From the NCBI RefSeq assembly GCF_032854445.1, contig NC_088295.1:51073385-51137384 (forward strand): 64,000 nucleotides of DNA, in the 5' to 3' direction. Below the pieces are notes generated by a model that was not told the origin of the DNA, did not search any database, and was given only the letters and a program-made list of their open reading frames with translations. Position numbers and translations under genes: made by a program. The stretch comes from Liolophura sinensis (lineage: Eukaryota; Mollusca; Polyplacophora; Chitonida; Chitonidae). Shown one piece after another: positions 35,977-49,200 of the stretch (the first letter of the stretch is position 1; each line of letters starts with the position of its first letter).

Positions 35977-36870
35977 TCCTAGTGCTTTCATCTCACCAAA
36001 TCTCTCGTCCTCCAATGGCATGCTAGTGCCATCAACTCACCAAATCTCTAACAGCCTCCAAGTGCTATCATCTCACCAAATCTTTAATCCCTAACAACAA
36101 CCAAGTGCTATCATCTCACAATATCTCTCTTTTCCTCCAACAACATCCCAGTGCTATCATTTTACCAAATCTCTCTCATCCTCCAACAGCATCCTAGTGC
36201 CATCATCTCACCAAATCTCTCAACCTCTGACAGCATCCTCGTGCCATCATCTCTCACCTTCCAACGGCATGCTAGTGCCATCAACTCACCAAATATCTCT
36301 TACCCTCCAATGACATCCTAATCCTATCATCTCACTAAATATCTTGACCTCCAACGGCATCCGAGTGCCATCATCTCACCAAATCTCTCCTCATGCAGCA
36401 TCCTAGTACCATCATCTATCCCATCCTCCAATGGCATCCTAATGCCATCATCTCACCAAATCCATTTCATCCTCTTAACCACATCCTAGTGCCATCATCT
36501 TCAAACCCTCAATCAGCATCTAAATGCCATCATCTCGCATAATCCAACGGCATGCTTGTGTCATCACCTCACCAAAACTCTAGTCCTCTAACAGCTTCCT
36601 AGTGTAATCATCTCACCAAATAGCTCATCCCTCAAGTACACCCACGGGTCAGAATCTCGCCAAATTTCTCCTTCAATGGCATCCTAGTCCAATCTTACCA
36701 AATCTCTCATCGTCCAGTGGCATCCTAGTCCAATCATACCAAATCTCTCATCCTTCAGTGGCATCCTAGTCTAATCTTACAAAATATCTCGTCCTCCAGT
36801 GGCATCCTAGTCCAATCTTACCAAATCTCTCATCCTCCAGTGGCATCCTAGTCCCATGTCACCAAATCAT
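35977..36870. repeat. 45-bp minisatellite, second block
   Basis: More diverged copies of the same unit as 34384-35262, with frequent 5-15 bp indels. The end (about 36660-36865) has a shorter, more regular subtype around GGCATCCTAGTCCAATC. Confidence 0.85.
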
Positions 36871-38150
36871 TCTACACTTTGCTTGTGCTATCAATCCAGT
36901 TTGACAATGACGTTTTACTTTTGGTATTGCCCGTACTACTGTATAAAACAGCCGAAGGCTTTGTCAAACAAATTGCTCAATAAATCTGTCAAATGTGTAA
37001 AAAAAGAAAGTCAACATAATACAGAAACGTAACATTACATGCACAAAGCAAGCCTTGCTTGTGACATACCGGGAGATAATCTGTACAGTAAGTATATTAT
37101 AGGTGGTATAGATGTATGGCTTGGTGATTTGGATCTAGATTTTAGGTGATTTACATTATGTATACTGCACGGAGATATACGCCATAGATGCGGTAAATAA
37201 CAACGTGTTATTAACGGGAGTCTTTTAACTATGTACAGAAGCAGGTAAGTAAAACAATTGTGACGAAAGTAAATGATCTTAGTTTTGGAAAGACCCGCCT
37301 ATACCACCATATTAAGTGACGTGAATTGAAATGGCGATTGACTAAAGTTTGAGTGCCGATGTGCTTGTAACATCTGTACTAACTGTGACTTTATAGTGTC
37401 TTTCCGATTTACAGAATACAATGTCAAGAAGTCAGTTCAAATTCTTCGTTACTGCAGATCCTGCGAAGGGCCGTGCTCTGCCCTTTTTCCTTACACCACA
37501 ATGCTGTCCGGCATAACACAGTTCTCTGAATTGTTTAAAGTCCCAAAGTAAAATGTTTCATGTTTCAGTGTTCAGTGAAAAGCTACCCTGTGGTATTACC
37601 ACAGCAAAATTAGCGACCGTTACTGTAACTGGGAAACTACTCAGCAAAGATTCCAATAATACCTTCTATAATCATACAACACATGACATTTCCTCAGAAT
37701 TACCCAGTGGAGACAAACTTTATACACGAACCCTGCGGGCATGGCTGGGGTGTATAACTCGTTTCTACCTTTCTTCATCATCACGAACTCAGTAATATTC
37801 CACTTGTGTGATGCCAGTCAGGGTGATGAAAGTATAAAGGTAAATGGGAAAGACATTACAAAAGCTTGACGGGTATACCCACAGTGATTTGGCACCATTT
37901 TCAGTACAGTTAAATGTAATTTCGTTTTTTTTTCCACCAGAGTTAAACACCAAGAACAATTATTCAGATTTGAGCAGTGATAGGAACAGAAACCTCATGT
38001 TTCATAATATGGTCTATAAAGGTAGAAACTATGTCTAACATACTATATGTCATAAAGTGTTGCGGAGAATACGAATAAATGACTCAGTTTATTGTAATCT
38101 ATACACCTAGTTTCTTATAATTTGTTTTTAGTTTTGTTTTTATCAATTCG
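36871..38150. other. Intergenic stretch, nothing recognised
   Basis: AT-rich sequence between the minisatellite and the SINE at 38152. Short chance ORFs only; no repeats or RNA genes recognised. Confidence 0.4.
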
Positions 38151-38151
38151 T

Positions 38152-38413
38152 GGGGGGGGGGGCTTCGTGGCAGAGAGGGTTAGCACGCCAACGCGGCGAA
38201 AAGACCCAGGAGCCTCCCACCAATGTGAGTTCTAGTCCAGCTCATGTCGGCTTGCCGTACGGCCGTACGTGGGCAGGTCAGCCAGCAGCCTGCGGATACT
38301 CGTGGGTTTCCCCCGGGCTTTGCCCGATTTCCTCCCACCACAATTTTGGCTGCCGCCGTATAAATGAATATTCTTGAGTATACGGCGCAAGCCCCCAATC
38401 AAAAAAATAAATA
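38152..38413 (+). mobile_element. Main-family SINE, diverged
   Basis: Head CTTCGTGGCAGAGAGGGTTAG, the body block TCGTGGGTTTCCCCCGGGC, then TATTCTTGAGTATACGGCG and a poor AAAT tail. It starts in a run of G (38152-38162). Confidence 0.78.
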
Positions 38414-38851
38414 TTTGGAACAGAAACCGTCCGAGAACTGATCCCTGACGTACCCTTCATGTAAATTACAAGATTCTGCAAAAATTGATGGTCGTTATGA
38501 AGTGGCGATCGCCACATACAGGTAATTCTGAACCAAAAAGTTGTTTTCCACGAACGCCTTGGAGTGACGTAGTTTAGTTTACTGGGGACACTGTTTTATG
38601 ATATTTAATGATACAGCTTCCCACCTTCCTTGAAAAACGCGTAACTATAATTTATCTTACAGAACAATTAAAGTATGCATTGCAATTGGTTCCTCTCACC
38701 ATAGGTTTAACAAGACATCATTTTCCCTTCTGGAAGCAGCCATCCTCGTATGCAGTATAGTGCAGCATGCAATAAAAATTGAAAGAACGAACAGAAGTTT
38801 CGAACCATTCCATCATAATGATTAGTCTAGATTCATAAACACATGAGCACC

Positions 38852-38888
38852 CTATGCGGCGTAAAATTCCAATCAAAATAAATAAATA
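38852..38888 (+). mobile_element. SINE tail fragment
   Basis: Only GGCGTAAAATTCCAATCAAA and the (AAAT)n tail are recognisable. Confidence 0.5.
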
Positions 38889-39457
38889 CGCAGTTTTCGA
38901 GTCCCGTTCCCTTAAGACGTGACGTCGCCAATTTACGGCAAATTTACCATTACAGAATATACAAAACTAATAAGACAAAATGACATTAATTTTCTGAATT
39001 ATCTTCTTTCGGTGTGTTTGGGTGTAAAATATTGCAAAAACAATACCTTGGCGGTATTTTTGTATACACATAAATACTGCCATGTTACAAGCCCGGCAAA
39101 TAGCACTGCCTTGTCAAAAGTGGCAACGTCATATTGAGACGGGACGTCACTTTGTTGTCGTAATGGCTTAACTCGAAACTGCGTAACAGGGGACTGATGT
39201 AGACAACAAAACACGTCATACAAAAGGTAAATAAATTATTTTATATCAGCCATGCCTCAAATCATGAAACAAAAATTTGACAGTTAACGCAAATGATCAT
39301 AGACACTTGCACGCATAGAATTGCACACTTAAAATGTTTAAACAAAAAAAAATGTTCTTTGGCTAAACAGCAAGAAATCAATTGCCGTCAGTTTTGTTTC
39401 GCCTCCTCGGTTTGACCAAAGCCAGCACTTTTACAAAAAGAAACACGTTAAACGTCT

Positions 39458-40167
39458 TTACTGTTCTATATCGGAATCCAAATATCCTTCGGAGTCATAA
39501 AAAACACTCATATCATCATCGTCATCTTCTAACAGTCCCAAAATCTCCTCCGTCAAACACGCTATTTCCGGATTGTTCTCAGCCAATTGCTGAAGGTCTA
39601 ACGCCCTGAAGTCTGACGACGTTGCTTTAGACTGGTCTTCGCTACTCTGACCAATAAACGCCAGTCTGTTATTCGAGTGCGGGGACCGTGTGGTTGCTAT
39701 GGATGATGACGGAGGAAGAAAGCTGTATAAATTAAAAGCACTGCAGTTTTCCTGTTTTGGTTCTGGTAAAGTGACAACAGGCACCGTTCGGCAAATCATT
39801 GCTGACTCCGACATTTTAACTTCATTTTGTTGTTCCTGACTAGAATCTGTTTCTGGTGACGACGATATGTAGCTGTGAAAAGAGTCTCCCGTGGACAATT
39901 GTGTCTGGCAGGTGTTCAGCAACGTTTCCACGTCCAAAAGTCTTTGTTTTTCGAGCAAATGTTGCCGCAGACCAAGACACACTGGGTGCGATTCTGGCAG
40001 ATTTTCCACCTCAATCAGGTATCGCATCACTTCCTGTGCACAGTCTTGAAATCCCGCCATGACGTCAGTGTCCTGGAACGGTGATGTCGACAGTGACGTC
40101 ATGTTCGTCTGTAAGGGCTGGGGTAACACTGCTTCTTGCATCTTGATTTCCTCTTCCTGTGTTTTTC
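39458..40167 (-). CDS. bHLH-O terminal exon with Orange domain
   Basis: This exon has 710 nt including TAA, with acceptor TATTCCTCTTGCAG. After the KTQEEEIKMQ linker comes the Orange domain (GFQDCAQEVMRYLIEVENLP and onward), then a serine-, glutamine- and proline-rich region. It ends in a leucine/acidic segment (LQQLAENNPEIACLTEEILG, then five Asp). No WRPW co-repressor motif is present. Confidence 0.8.
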
Positions 40168-43164
40168 CTGCAAGAGGAATAGACAGATATAATATTGACA
40201 AAATAATGATGTGGTGGTTTATACCACAGTTCATGTGGGATCTAACATACTTTATGCCTGAAAACTGAGCGCAATATTTTAAAGCTAATTCATTGTAAAT
40301 ATAGACTCAAATGTACGTTATTCCCTTCTATACAAATTACCATGGTTACAGCAAATCACCAAATAGTATATGCACCCTTACCAAGCAACAGATCTTATGA
40401 CAACCTGTGGTCAGTAAAGAACCGTTCAAGGAAACCTAAGCAAGGCGGATGACGAGATGTGTCGTTTGGTGTGACAATCCAGGTCTCTAGTCATTAAAGA
40501 TCGCTCTTTATATACAATCTGCTGTAGCGTCTGTATAGGACAATCTGTCTCAGACTGCGCCCCAACCCTTTGGGGTCATGTGTTTGTACAGTTGGAAGAT
40601 CTGCAGAAGCCAGACCCCTCCCCCACGCCCACTACAAACCACAACATTCTGTTTATACCACCTCCCCCCCGACCTCAATTAATCTGAACACAGTCCATGT
40701 ACCCAATGTACTAATCAACTTAATTATAGACATACAGTACACAATACATTTGACTTAGCTATGCGGGATAATCACAATGGTGGAGGCATATGCCTAACTT
40801 AAGTTTGTAAAAATAACACACAACGACATGTACAGCGAGGTCAAGATTGAATTTAAGAGCCTTAATCAAGTCCAACGTAAATTACCGGCAAGAACAGTGT
40901 TATAAGTGGTACATCAATTTAGCAAATAACGTTGTGAATGTGAAGAACGTTTTCATTCGCAGGAATATGTGGTCTAGACAATGGTCTAAGTAACATGACT
41001 CGTTTCCATAATCTAATTCATTAGTAGCCTCTGTAATGCACAACACCAAAGAGTTTCTCTGCCATCATTTCAAAGAGTTAAAGCCAAACAAATCTATGAA
41101 ACATTATTGGCGTTGCTGGTCCATCAACAAACCCTAGCTGAGTCCAAAAGAATGCTATGGCGCGACAGACGCACGCATATCTCAAGCTGGGGAGGCTCTA
41201 CAGACTGTGTAAGTGAATATCCTCTTAATATGAAAACATAGGCATGGAGACAAGATCATGAGCATGTTACATAGCAGAGGGTAAGGGCTCCGAAAATAAC
41301 CTCGCCAGCATGACAACAGTCGCTCATCGGAGGGTGCCTAGAATGGCAACAAGCTCGGCCGAGGCAGATTGACTGGCACATCACGTTCCCCCGGAATGGT
41401 ACCCGTGAACCCACCCCACTCTATCCTACCCACCCTGGCGAAGCAACAGCTGCTCCTAGGGCAGGCTCAAGGATGCTAATCGCAGATGAATTAAGGGTGA
41501 CATGCACCAACATTGCAGATTGCAGATTAACTCGATGGCTATATTTCGTGAAGTCGACAACGTGTCCTGGATGAAGGGTGCGGTATTATCATAAAGGATA
41601 CGACTGGAACCCGTGCTCCATAAATAGTCATATTATATATTATATAAAAAATGTTTTAAAGCCAAAACGGCTTCCTATAAGCATGACAGCATGACAACTA
41701 TAAATAAGTATACAACAAGTGGATTATGTGTCATAATTGGAACTGTCGTGTGTTATCGGTGGAGCTGGATTGTTTACGTTTCAAACTCAAATATAGAGAC
41801 AAATCCTCATACGTTCAGTCGCACCTAAATTGCAAGTTGCCAACAGTTCACATGATTATGCATGCCGCCTAATTGTTAGTCTGAAAGACTCATGACCACA
41901 AACCTGAAATGTAATTTACTGAACGTAAATGTTCAAACAAAAAGTTTACAGAGCAGATGCCTGGATATCGCTGCTTATTATAAAGACATGGCTATTATAA
42001 ACAACTAGGCTTGGAGAAAGTGTGAGGTATGAAACCGTGGGGTCTAGAACATTATACACATTGAATGTGGCATAAACCTATACGGTCATTACAACTGACA
42101 CCAGAATGAAGGAACTCTTCATGTCAAGTTTAACATTTCCGGTCCACAATGACTGATCAATACGATTATCAGTGTACAATAACTGGTGTCCCACGCGCAA
42201 ACCGTTGGCTGCATGGATGACAGGTTTAACACATACTCAGGTCTATTCTCTCCCTTCTGCCCTTGTATTGGTATATTTGGTTCCGGCGATCGTATTTCTC
42301 AATCGCAATTATATTTTTTATCGTGGCAATGCCATGTGGTGGACTACCTCTGTCGGACAATGCAGGTGACGTAAGGCTTGCAAGGGCTTCCAGTACACTT
42401 GACCGCCAGACATTTGGCCTAACAGCTTCATTGTCCCGTTTACACTGTAATTAGTGCCAGTATCCTGTCTACCACTAGAATTCTTCTGGCGCTGAGGTAA
42501 CAATTGTGTTGAAGGCTGGATCCGGTCGTCAAAGTTTTCTCGGGCCCGATTCTGCGCTAAAATATACTACGTATACATGTAGTTCTAAATGCATTGAGTA
42601 GTAACTAGCGTTACGAATAGCAATACGCACTGTTTGTAATGCTGACATACTGTATAGCATGGTCGATACGACTTAGTGAAAGTAGCCAAGTCCCATCCAT
42701 TTCAAATTTTCGAAAAGGTACATAATGATAAAATCTAACAAGAATAAAAACTGAATGGCCACTGTACAAGATGCGATGCTCATTTCAAAAATGTATAAGC
42801 ACTCTTCCATGTAATATTTGGTTGATTTTCATAAACTGATTTTGTGCTTGGAAGTATGCATGATGATATATCTGCTCTCTTTCGTATAACACAGGATGAC
42901 ATCCATCCCTGTTACAGTCTACCATTGGCCCAGCCTAGACTTCTGTACACAATGCTTATTTTGAAACGTCTAATCTCACTGTAGTTGGTTTCAGAATGTA
43001 CATATGTGAGTATTTAAACCTGAGACTGGCCTCACGTGTCTCCAATTAGAAATATATATTCATGTTCAAATTGAGACATTTATAAATTGACCTAGGCACA
43101 TGTTCATAAATGTGAAGTATTTGAATACAAACTTATAAGAGCTTCATACTTTATAATGACACAA

Positions 43165-43230
<66 letters not shown>

Positions 43231-46200
43231 CTTTAGTTCTGAAGTCTTATTCAAGATTTGGAATAAGTATTGCATCTTTATCAGTGAAATATCCAAAACT
43301 GCACCCTTAATCGACCGACATCCCCTCTCATCTGCATGTTTATGCCCACTCTGTCTTAACGCGACACTCTGATGCTACCATCTTAAAGTTTAATCTGGTG
43401 CCGACGGATTTCCGTTCCCAGTGTCTATAGTCTTGTCATGGAGGTATAATTAAACACTCAAGTATTTATACCTCCACACTGACTCATCGTGATTTTACCA
43501 CCACAGCGCCGATTTTATATCTCAACGCATAAACATTATAAATAGCAGACCACAATCTTCTTTTTAACCATAGACACTGAATCTGTACAAACGTAACAAA
43601 TTGGCCTTCAGTTATGAGAGAAGTGATATTAGAAAATGTATAACCGAGTACTGTTATCGTTGAGTGTGGGAACGCCTCAGGTACAACTGGCAAGTATATG
43701 TAAATTACTTACTTAATATTGCAGGTTTTGGTTGATATAACGTTATATCAGTATAAAGCGGGGCAGCTGTAGATAGAGCACGGTGGCAGAGGCATGTCCT
43801 TTCTCCGGCAAACAGATCGACTATTCTCTTAAGCAGGCCCACGGTTTTCTTTTGGGCACAAGGTCTTCGTGGTAGTTACTAGTAAGCTCCAGCTGAATAA
43901 ATAGCGTGGGAATATTCTTGGGTCGGCCCGTCTGTCTATGTATGTACAAGCCCTCTGAACTGAACAGCTGTTCCCCTGAGGTGTGATCGGGTCGACTGCC
44001 GCTTCCCGACTGACGGCAATTCAAGCTGGCTCGCTGCTCAAGTAAGGAGGCTAGCTTAGATATACAGCGTCAGTTGACAGGGCAGATCAGTGGCCAGTGA
44101 GAAGCATTGTTCGGTGACCGAGTAGCGGGGAATCCCTGGGGTTCACCGGGGATGCCTGCGGGGATACTTTGTTCCTCTCCCCTGCTAGTGAAATCAACAC
44201 ATGCTGCCCCCACAGATCTGAAATACCGCTACTCTGTCCGACAACCACGCAAGGCCCCGGGGGTGAGAAGATAGTGCTACTACTACACAGTCCTACACAT
44301 GTATGGAGCAATAATACGACACCAGACAAAATGTTCGTCACGTTTCCAGAGGCATAAATTAAACGCCACATAAAAGAAATTACGGACACAATCCAACTCT
44401 GCTGAATACGTCGGCCTAACTTCAATGGTTAAAAATGCAACAAGGTTGAATATCTTTTATTCACATTATGTTCGCACATCTACATGTATATAAAAAATTC
44501 CCGCTCTATATCATCCATAAAACATCAGTATGCCTGTGTATGTATGCTCTCGTGCCAGTTATGTGAATACAAATTGCACCAACAGAAAAAGACACGATTT
44601 AAATAGCGTTGAATAAATTTAAATAGTGTTAAATAATTCCCATCATGTTATTGCATTTAACCTACCTAGTATTTTCTGTTTACGATTTTATGATGCATAT
44701 CAGTTCTGCATTTAGTCGGTTTATATATCCGTGGGTTTAAGCAATATTTATTTTTCCGAGAGTGGGTTGGTGAACAGGCGCAATGCCTATTTTAACACCT
44801 CTCCACATACAACGATACATACAATTCCTACAAGCATACGAGTTAAGGTACGAGTTAAGGCAAATCGCTGACGAGAAATGATATGCCAATTTATTTGTCA
44901 AATCTCTTAGAGTCTTTGATAAATGTTTGAGCAGCGTGAAACAGTGTAATGCTGGCATCATTTGTTACAGTACGGATTTTATACGTAAAGGATATACGGA
45001 GTATAATAGACGAAAACTCGGCTGAATGTAGTCCGGACAGCCCAAAAAGAGGTGCTCTGGATTTTCAAAAGGATGGCCACATCTACAGGCAAACGTCTCA
45101 GAAATATGTCGCATAAACTTATGCGCGTTTAGATCACTGCTCTGTGGACGCATTCGAGTATTATAATATGTGACCTGCGGTCCAATGCATACATACATGT
45201 AATGGGAACTAATTAAGCTGTTGTTCGAATCCAGGAAAGCATTGAAAGATCCATAGGAAGATGCGTTAGGAAGATCATTTTGTAAAACAGACGCAGTTTT
45301 TGCTTTTTACGCCGCGTAATCTTTTTGTACAGAAGAGCATGGCTGGTTCCTCTCGGACAGCCGGTCAATGTTTATAGTGCATTGAGCTGTAAATGTTCGT
45401 AGACGTAGATTGCATTGCGTAAATTGTCTACAATAATTCCTCCATCAACATGTATACTCTGAAACAGAAAGTAATCTGATTATGACGTAATATCATGTCG
45501 TAGTAACAGAACACATTCTAGCGCCATGCACTCAGATAACCGACTTTATATTAACAGATTTTCTTGAATGTATATTTACCTATCGAGGAAACATTTCCAC
45601 AGAAGTGCCCTATTTTAGGGATAGCAGTATTAAGCAGCCAACACTATGTTTACAAGGGTTTGGAAAATGTTATTAGTTGTCTTCTGATAACATGGAATTC
45701 TTGTTTTTATTTTTTTATTTTTATTTCTCTTTATTTTTTTTGATTTTTTTTTGGCATGACTATTTCGAAATTTTATTACCAGAACTCTTGACTTAAGTTC
45801 AGTCTTGTACTTTAAGTGAACAGTTATCAGAAAGTCGTGTGGTTGCGAAGAAAACGAAGTGCCAAGTTTTACCTTGTTCTGAACCAAGCCGGTTTGGATT
45901 GTTACTTAATTATAAACTATCAGAAACAAATATATTTGATTTAAATTTTGTTAACCGTTATGTCAGTTTGAACAGAAGCCTAAATCCACACAGGTAGGGG
46001 GTTTGTATAGAAGCTAGATCTAATCCGCTCCTCCACATCACCGAGGGGTATTAAACAACGGGATAATCTGAAAATGCTTTCCGGAAGAGGAAATCAGCTG
46101 TTGATTTATCTGCCGCACGCTATAATCTGCTTACAGCTTAAACCTAAACGTTCTCATATAGCGGGCTCATCTAATCCCATCAAAAGATATCATTCATAGA

Positions 46201-49200
46201 AACTGAAAAGAAAGGTCAAGTGGTTAACAAATTGCTTTGATTGAGGCTGTGAGAGCTTCGCTTTCTATTGTCACTCACTACAGCGTTCCAGCAGATGGCA
46301 GATGTGTGAAAAACAGGCCTAACATATGTCAGCTTATTCACCAAGAGAGAGTTCTACTACAGCTCTTATAATTGGCCAATAAACGCACCATTGTGAATGA
46401 ACTGGAGGCTCACAGAATGACTCGTACACTGCTGATTGAAACAATCCGGTTCTGTCACTGAAGGCAAGGCTTAATTACAATTACAGAGAGGAGTTCACCA
46501 ACAAGTCAGCGCATGCGCTATACAGTTCCATGTCTATTTCCAAATGTGTTGATATCAGTACTAGACACGCAACTATTTAAAATTATAAAAAAAAAAAAAA
46601 TGAAACATTGCCCGTTTCAGCATCTTATCTTAGGCATAGTTAAATGTCAGTGCACTGTAAGGAATCTATTGTGAGGAAAAATAACGGCAAGTTTTTCAGT
46701 TGCAACTGAACACCATGCAGCCTGTTGGATGGCCTCTTAGAGCAGTCATTTACCAGCTGTGCTGTGACACCACTGCACTGTTTCTCCAACAAAAGCTATA
46801 GGTCAATGCACTGACTGACACCATATTACTTTTCTGAAGCGCAAAGTGCACATAATGTATGCAAAAACAGCTTGTGGCACGAATTTCGGAAATCAAAGAA
46901 CAGGTCAATTAAATAATTTCAATGAATTTGACAAATATGATAAATACATAAAGTAAAGAAATAAGTAAAAAATGCGCCCTCAGATATAATATCTTCCGCC
47001 ACTTATACTCATGTTAACAGGGACACACGCTTATACACGGACACTCAAACAACGTAATGAATCGCAATTAAACTTAACTTTTAAACTTAAATTAAACTTT
47101 TATTCTGTGCAGAAATGTAACGTTAATGAACAGTGCACACAATTTGTCATCAGGCGGATGTTGTTCTAACTTACATACATACATGATATAGGCCTATGTC
47201 TACATGTATGTACATACACATAAGTTGTGTATATACCATGTACATCAACTATTTCCGGTTATAATTGTATAACATATTTAAACGTGCGTCGGTTATTGTA
47301 CACTTACTTTGCAAATTACCTAAGTACTATATATATTCATTAAAAACACAACATGATATATTGCAGGGAACAGTGAGAAACGCTAACAAATCAAATTTCC
47401 AATCTTTGGGCTCCTATAAATGTACTGGACGAATGGAACTAGATCTGCATCATCATATTATATGAATATGTATTACATATTGCTAAGCAATATCATACAT
47501 ATGCAACACACAGACGATGGTATTTTCTACGAGAGTCGATATGACTATGCGAACTTTTAATAAGAATGGTTGGCATATTTACTAGAAAACATTAGCCTCC
47601 ATGGAAAAAGCCCGCGCGAATCAACAGTAAACTTTTAAAGAGGTTAAATTTGGAGATATTTGTCAGAGACATGGGAATGCCTGTTTTCATGAAATTCCAT
47701 CATGCACTGGCACACATATGGCCAAATCTTGACGGCTGGGTTACTTTAATTTATTCAAAAAGTGTAATTGTTGGTTTGTTTTTTGCTATGTACAAGAAGC
47801 ACCGCCCCCTCCCCTCCTCGTATAGCCGTGTGAGCCAAGCTTATATTTGTCTGTTTATTTCATGTTTAGAGGTGGATCTGTAGATTTTACAAACACTGTT
47901 ACAATTTCAATTCATTTCGTAAGGGTTCAAAATTTTAGCTATGCAAAAGAAAAAATTTAATCTGATTAGCGCTTGTTGATTTTTTCGGAACGATCTGCAA
48001 TATAGACTCTTTAAAATCCATTGCCTTCCACATCAAACTGACAGCACGGGGGTGGGGGGGGGGGTGGGGGGGGGGGGGGGGGATATAAACCATCTCACCC
48101 CAATGGTTTTGTTTCAAATTTAGTTCCATTTATGAAAGAGATATATAAAAAAAAGACAACATTACGATACCTCTATTCTGATCATCCTTCTTGCTTTGCA
48201 TCATCTCAGTCTGTTCCGATGACCAGTCGTCGATTAATATGTCATCAAAACTGCACATCTGGCTATATATTACAACTAATTTTGTCTAGTCTGATATCCG
48301 AACAGAGGCTTCTTGCAGCTCAGCTCAAAAAATGAGGTACAGAGAATCTGTCTGCGATTAACTCATCCGACTTCAATTCAGCTGCAACTCAAGAGATGAG
48401 GTATATCTGTCTCTGCTGTGACAGTGCGTCATTCGAGGCAGATATTTGGACTCTCATATTATAACGGCGGGCGACTTTCACTATAGGAATGTTTCTACCC
48501 TCATATCACAGCAGTAGTCATATACCAAGTGAACAAGCGTTCTTATTTGTCACCGTCTTTAAATACCAAAGCGACAATTAAACTGATGCATAAGAAAAAT
48601 ACAGCATGGTTCAAATCCGAGGCTTTCAGGAGACTGTGCGTGGGAATTTTTCTTTCAAGACAGGGTACAGTGAATAGGATGCAAATTTTGCCTTATAAAT
48701 AGCAACCCATCGCGGTGTCTGGATGCCGATACGCATATTGAAGAGCGATCATTGATGTGGCTACCACCATCGCTCCTTCATCCCATCTCATTATTGCTTG
48801 TTCAAAGCTCAGGTTTTTGACAGCAATTGTGATGCTGTTTTGTCCAAGTCTTTTGGTCGAGTCAGTCAGGCGTGAAGACTTGAAGGTAGTACACAAGTAG
48901 TAGTGCCCCCGTTCCCATAAAGTACTAGGCTATGTCAAGGCAATCACGAGCTGACACAAAAAAGCAAGAACAATAGCTATTGAGAGTTTGAACGCCGCTC
49001 ACCATGCAGTGAGGCTTCAGAAGGAACCCTGCTCCGATGTGAAGTTCTAGACACAATTTTCTCAGGCCGTTCACTCCAGTATCTTCAGCAGCAGATCCGA
49101 ATACTATTTTTTGTCCACATTTGCAACACTATTTTTAGCCCTATATAGCGGTCCACCTGCTGCATGCAAAATGTGATAAATGTACTATGAAAAAAAAAAT

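Noticed and set aside
44087-44425. 112-codon minus-strand ORF and the GC-richer patch around it
   Set aside because: No recognisable protein, and no CpG-island-like stretch long enough to call a promoter.
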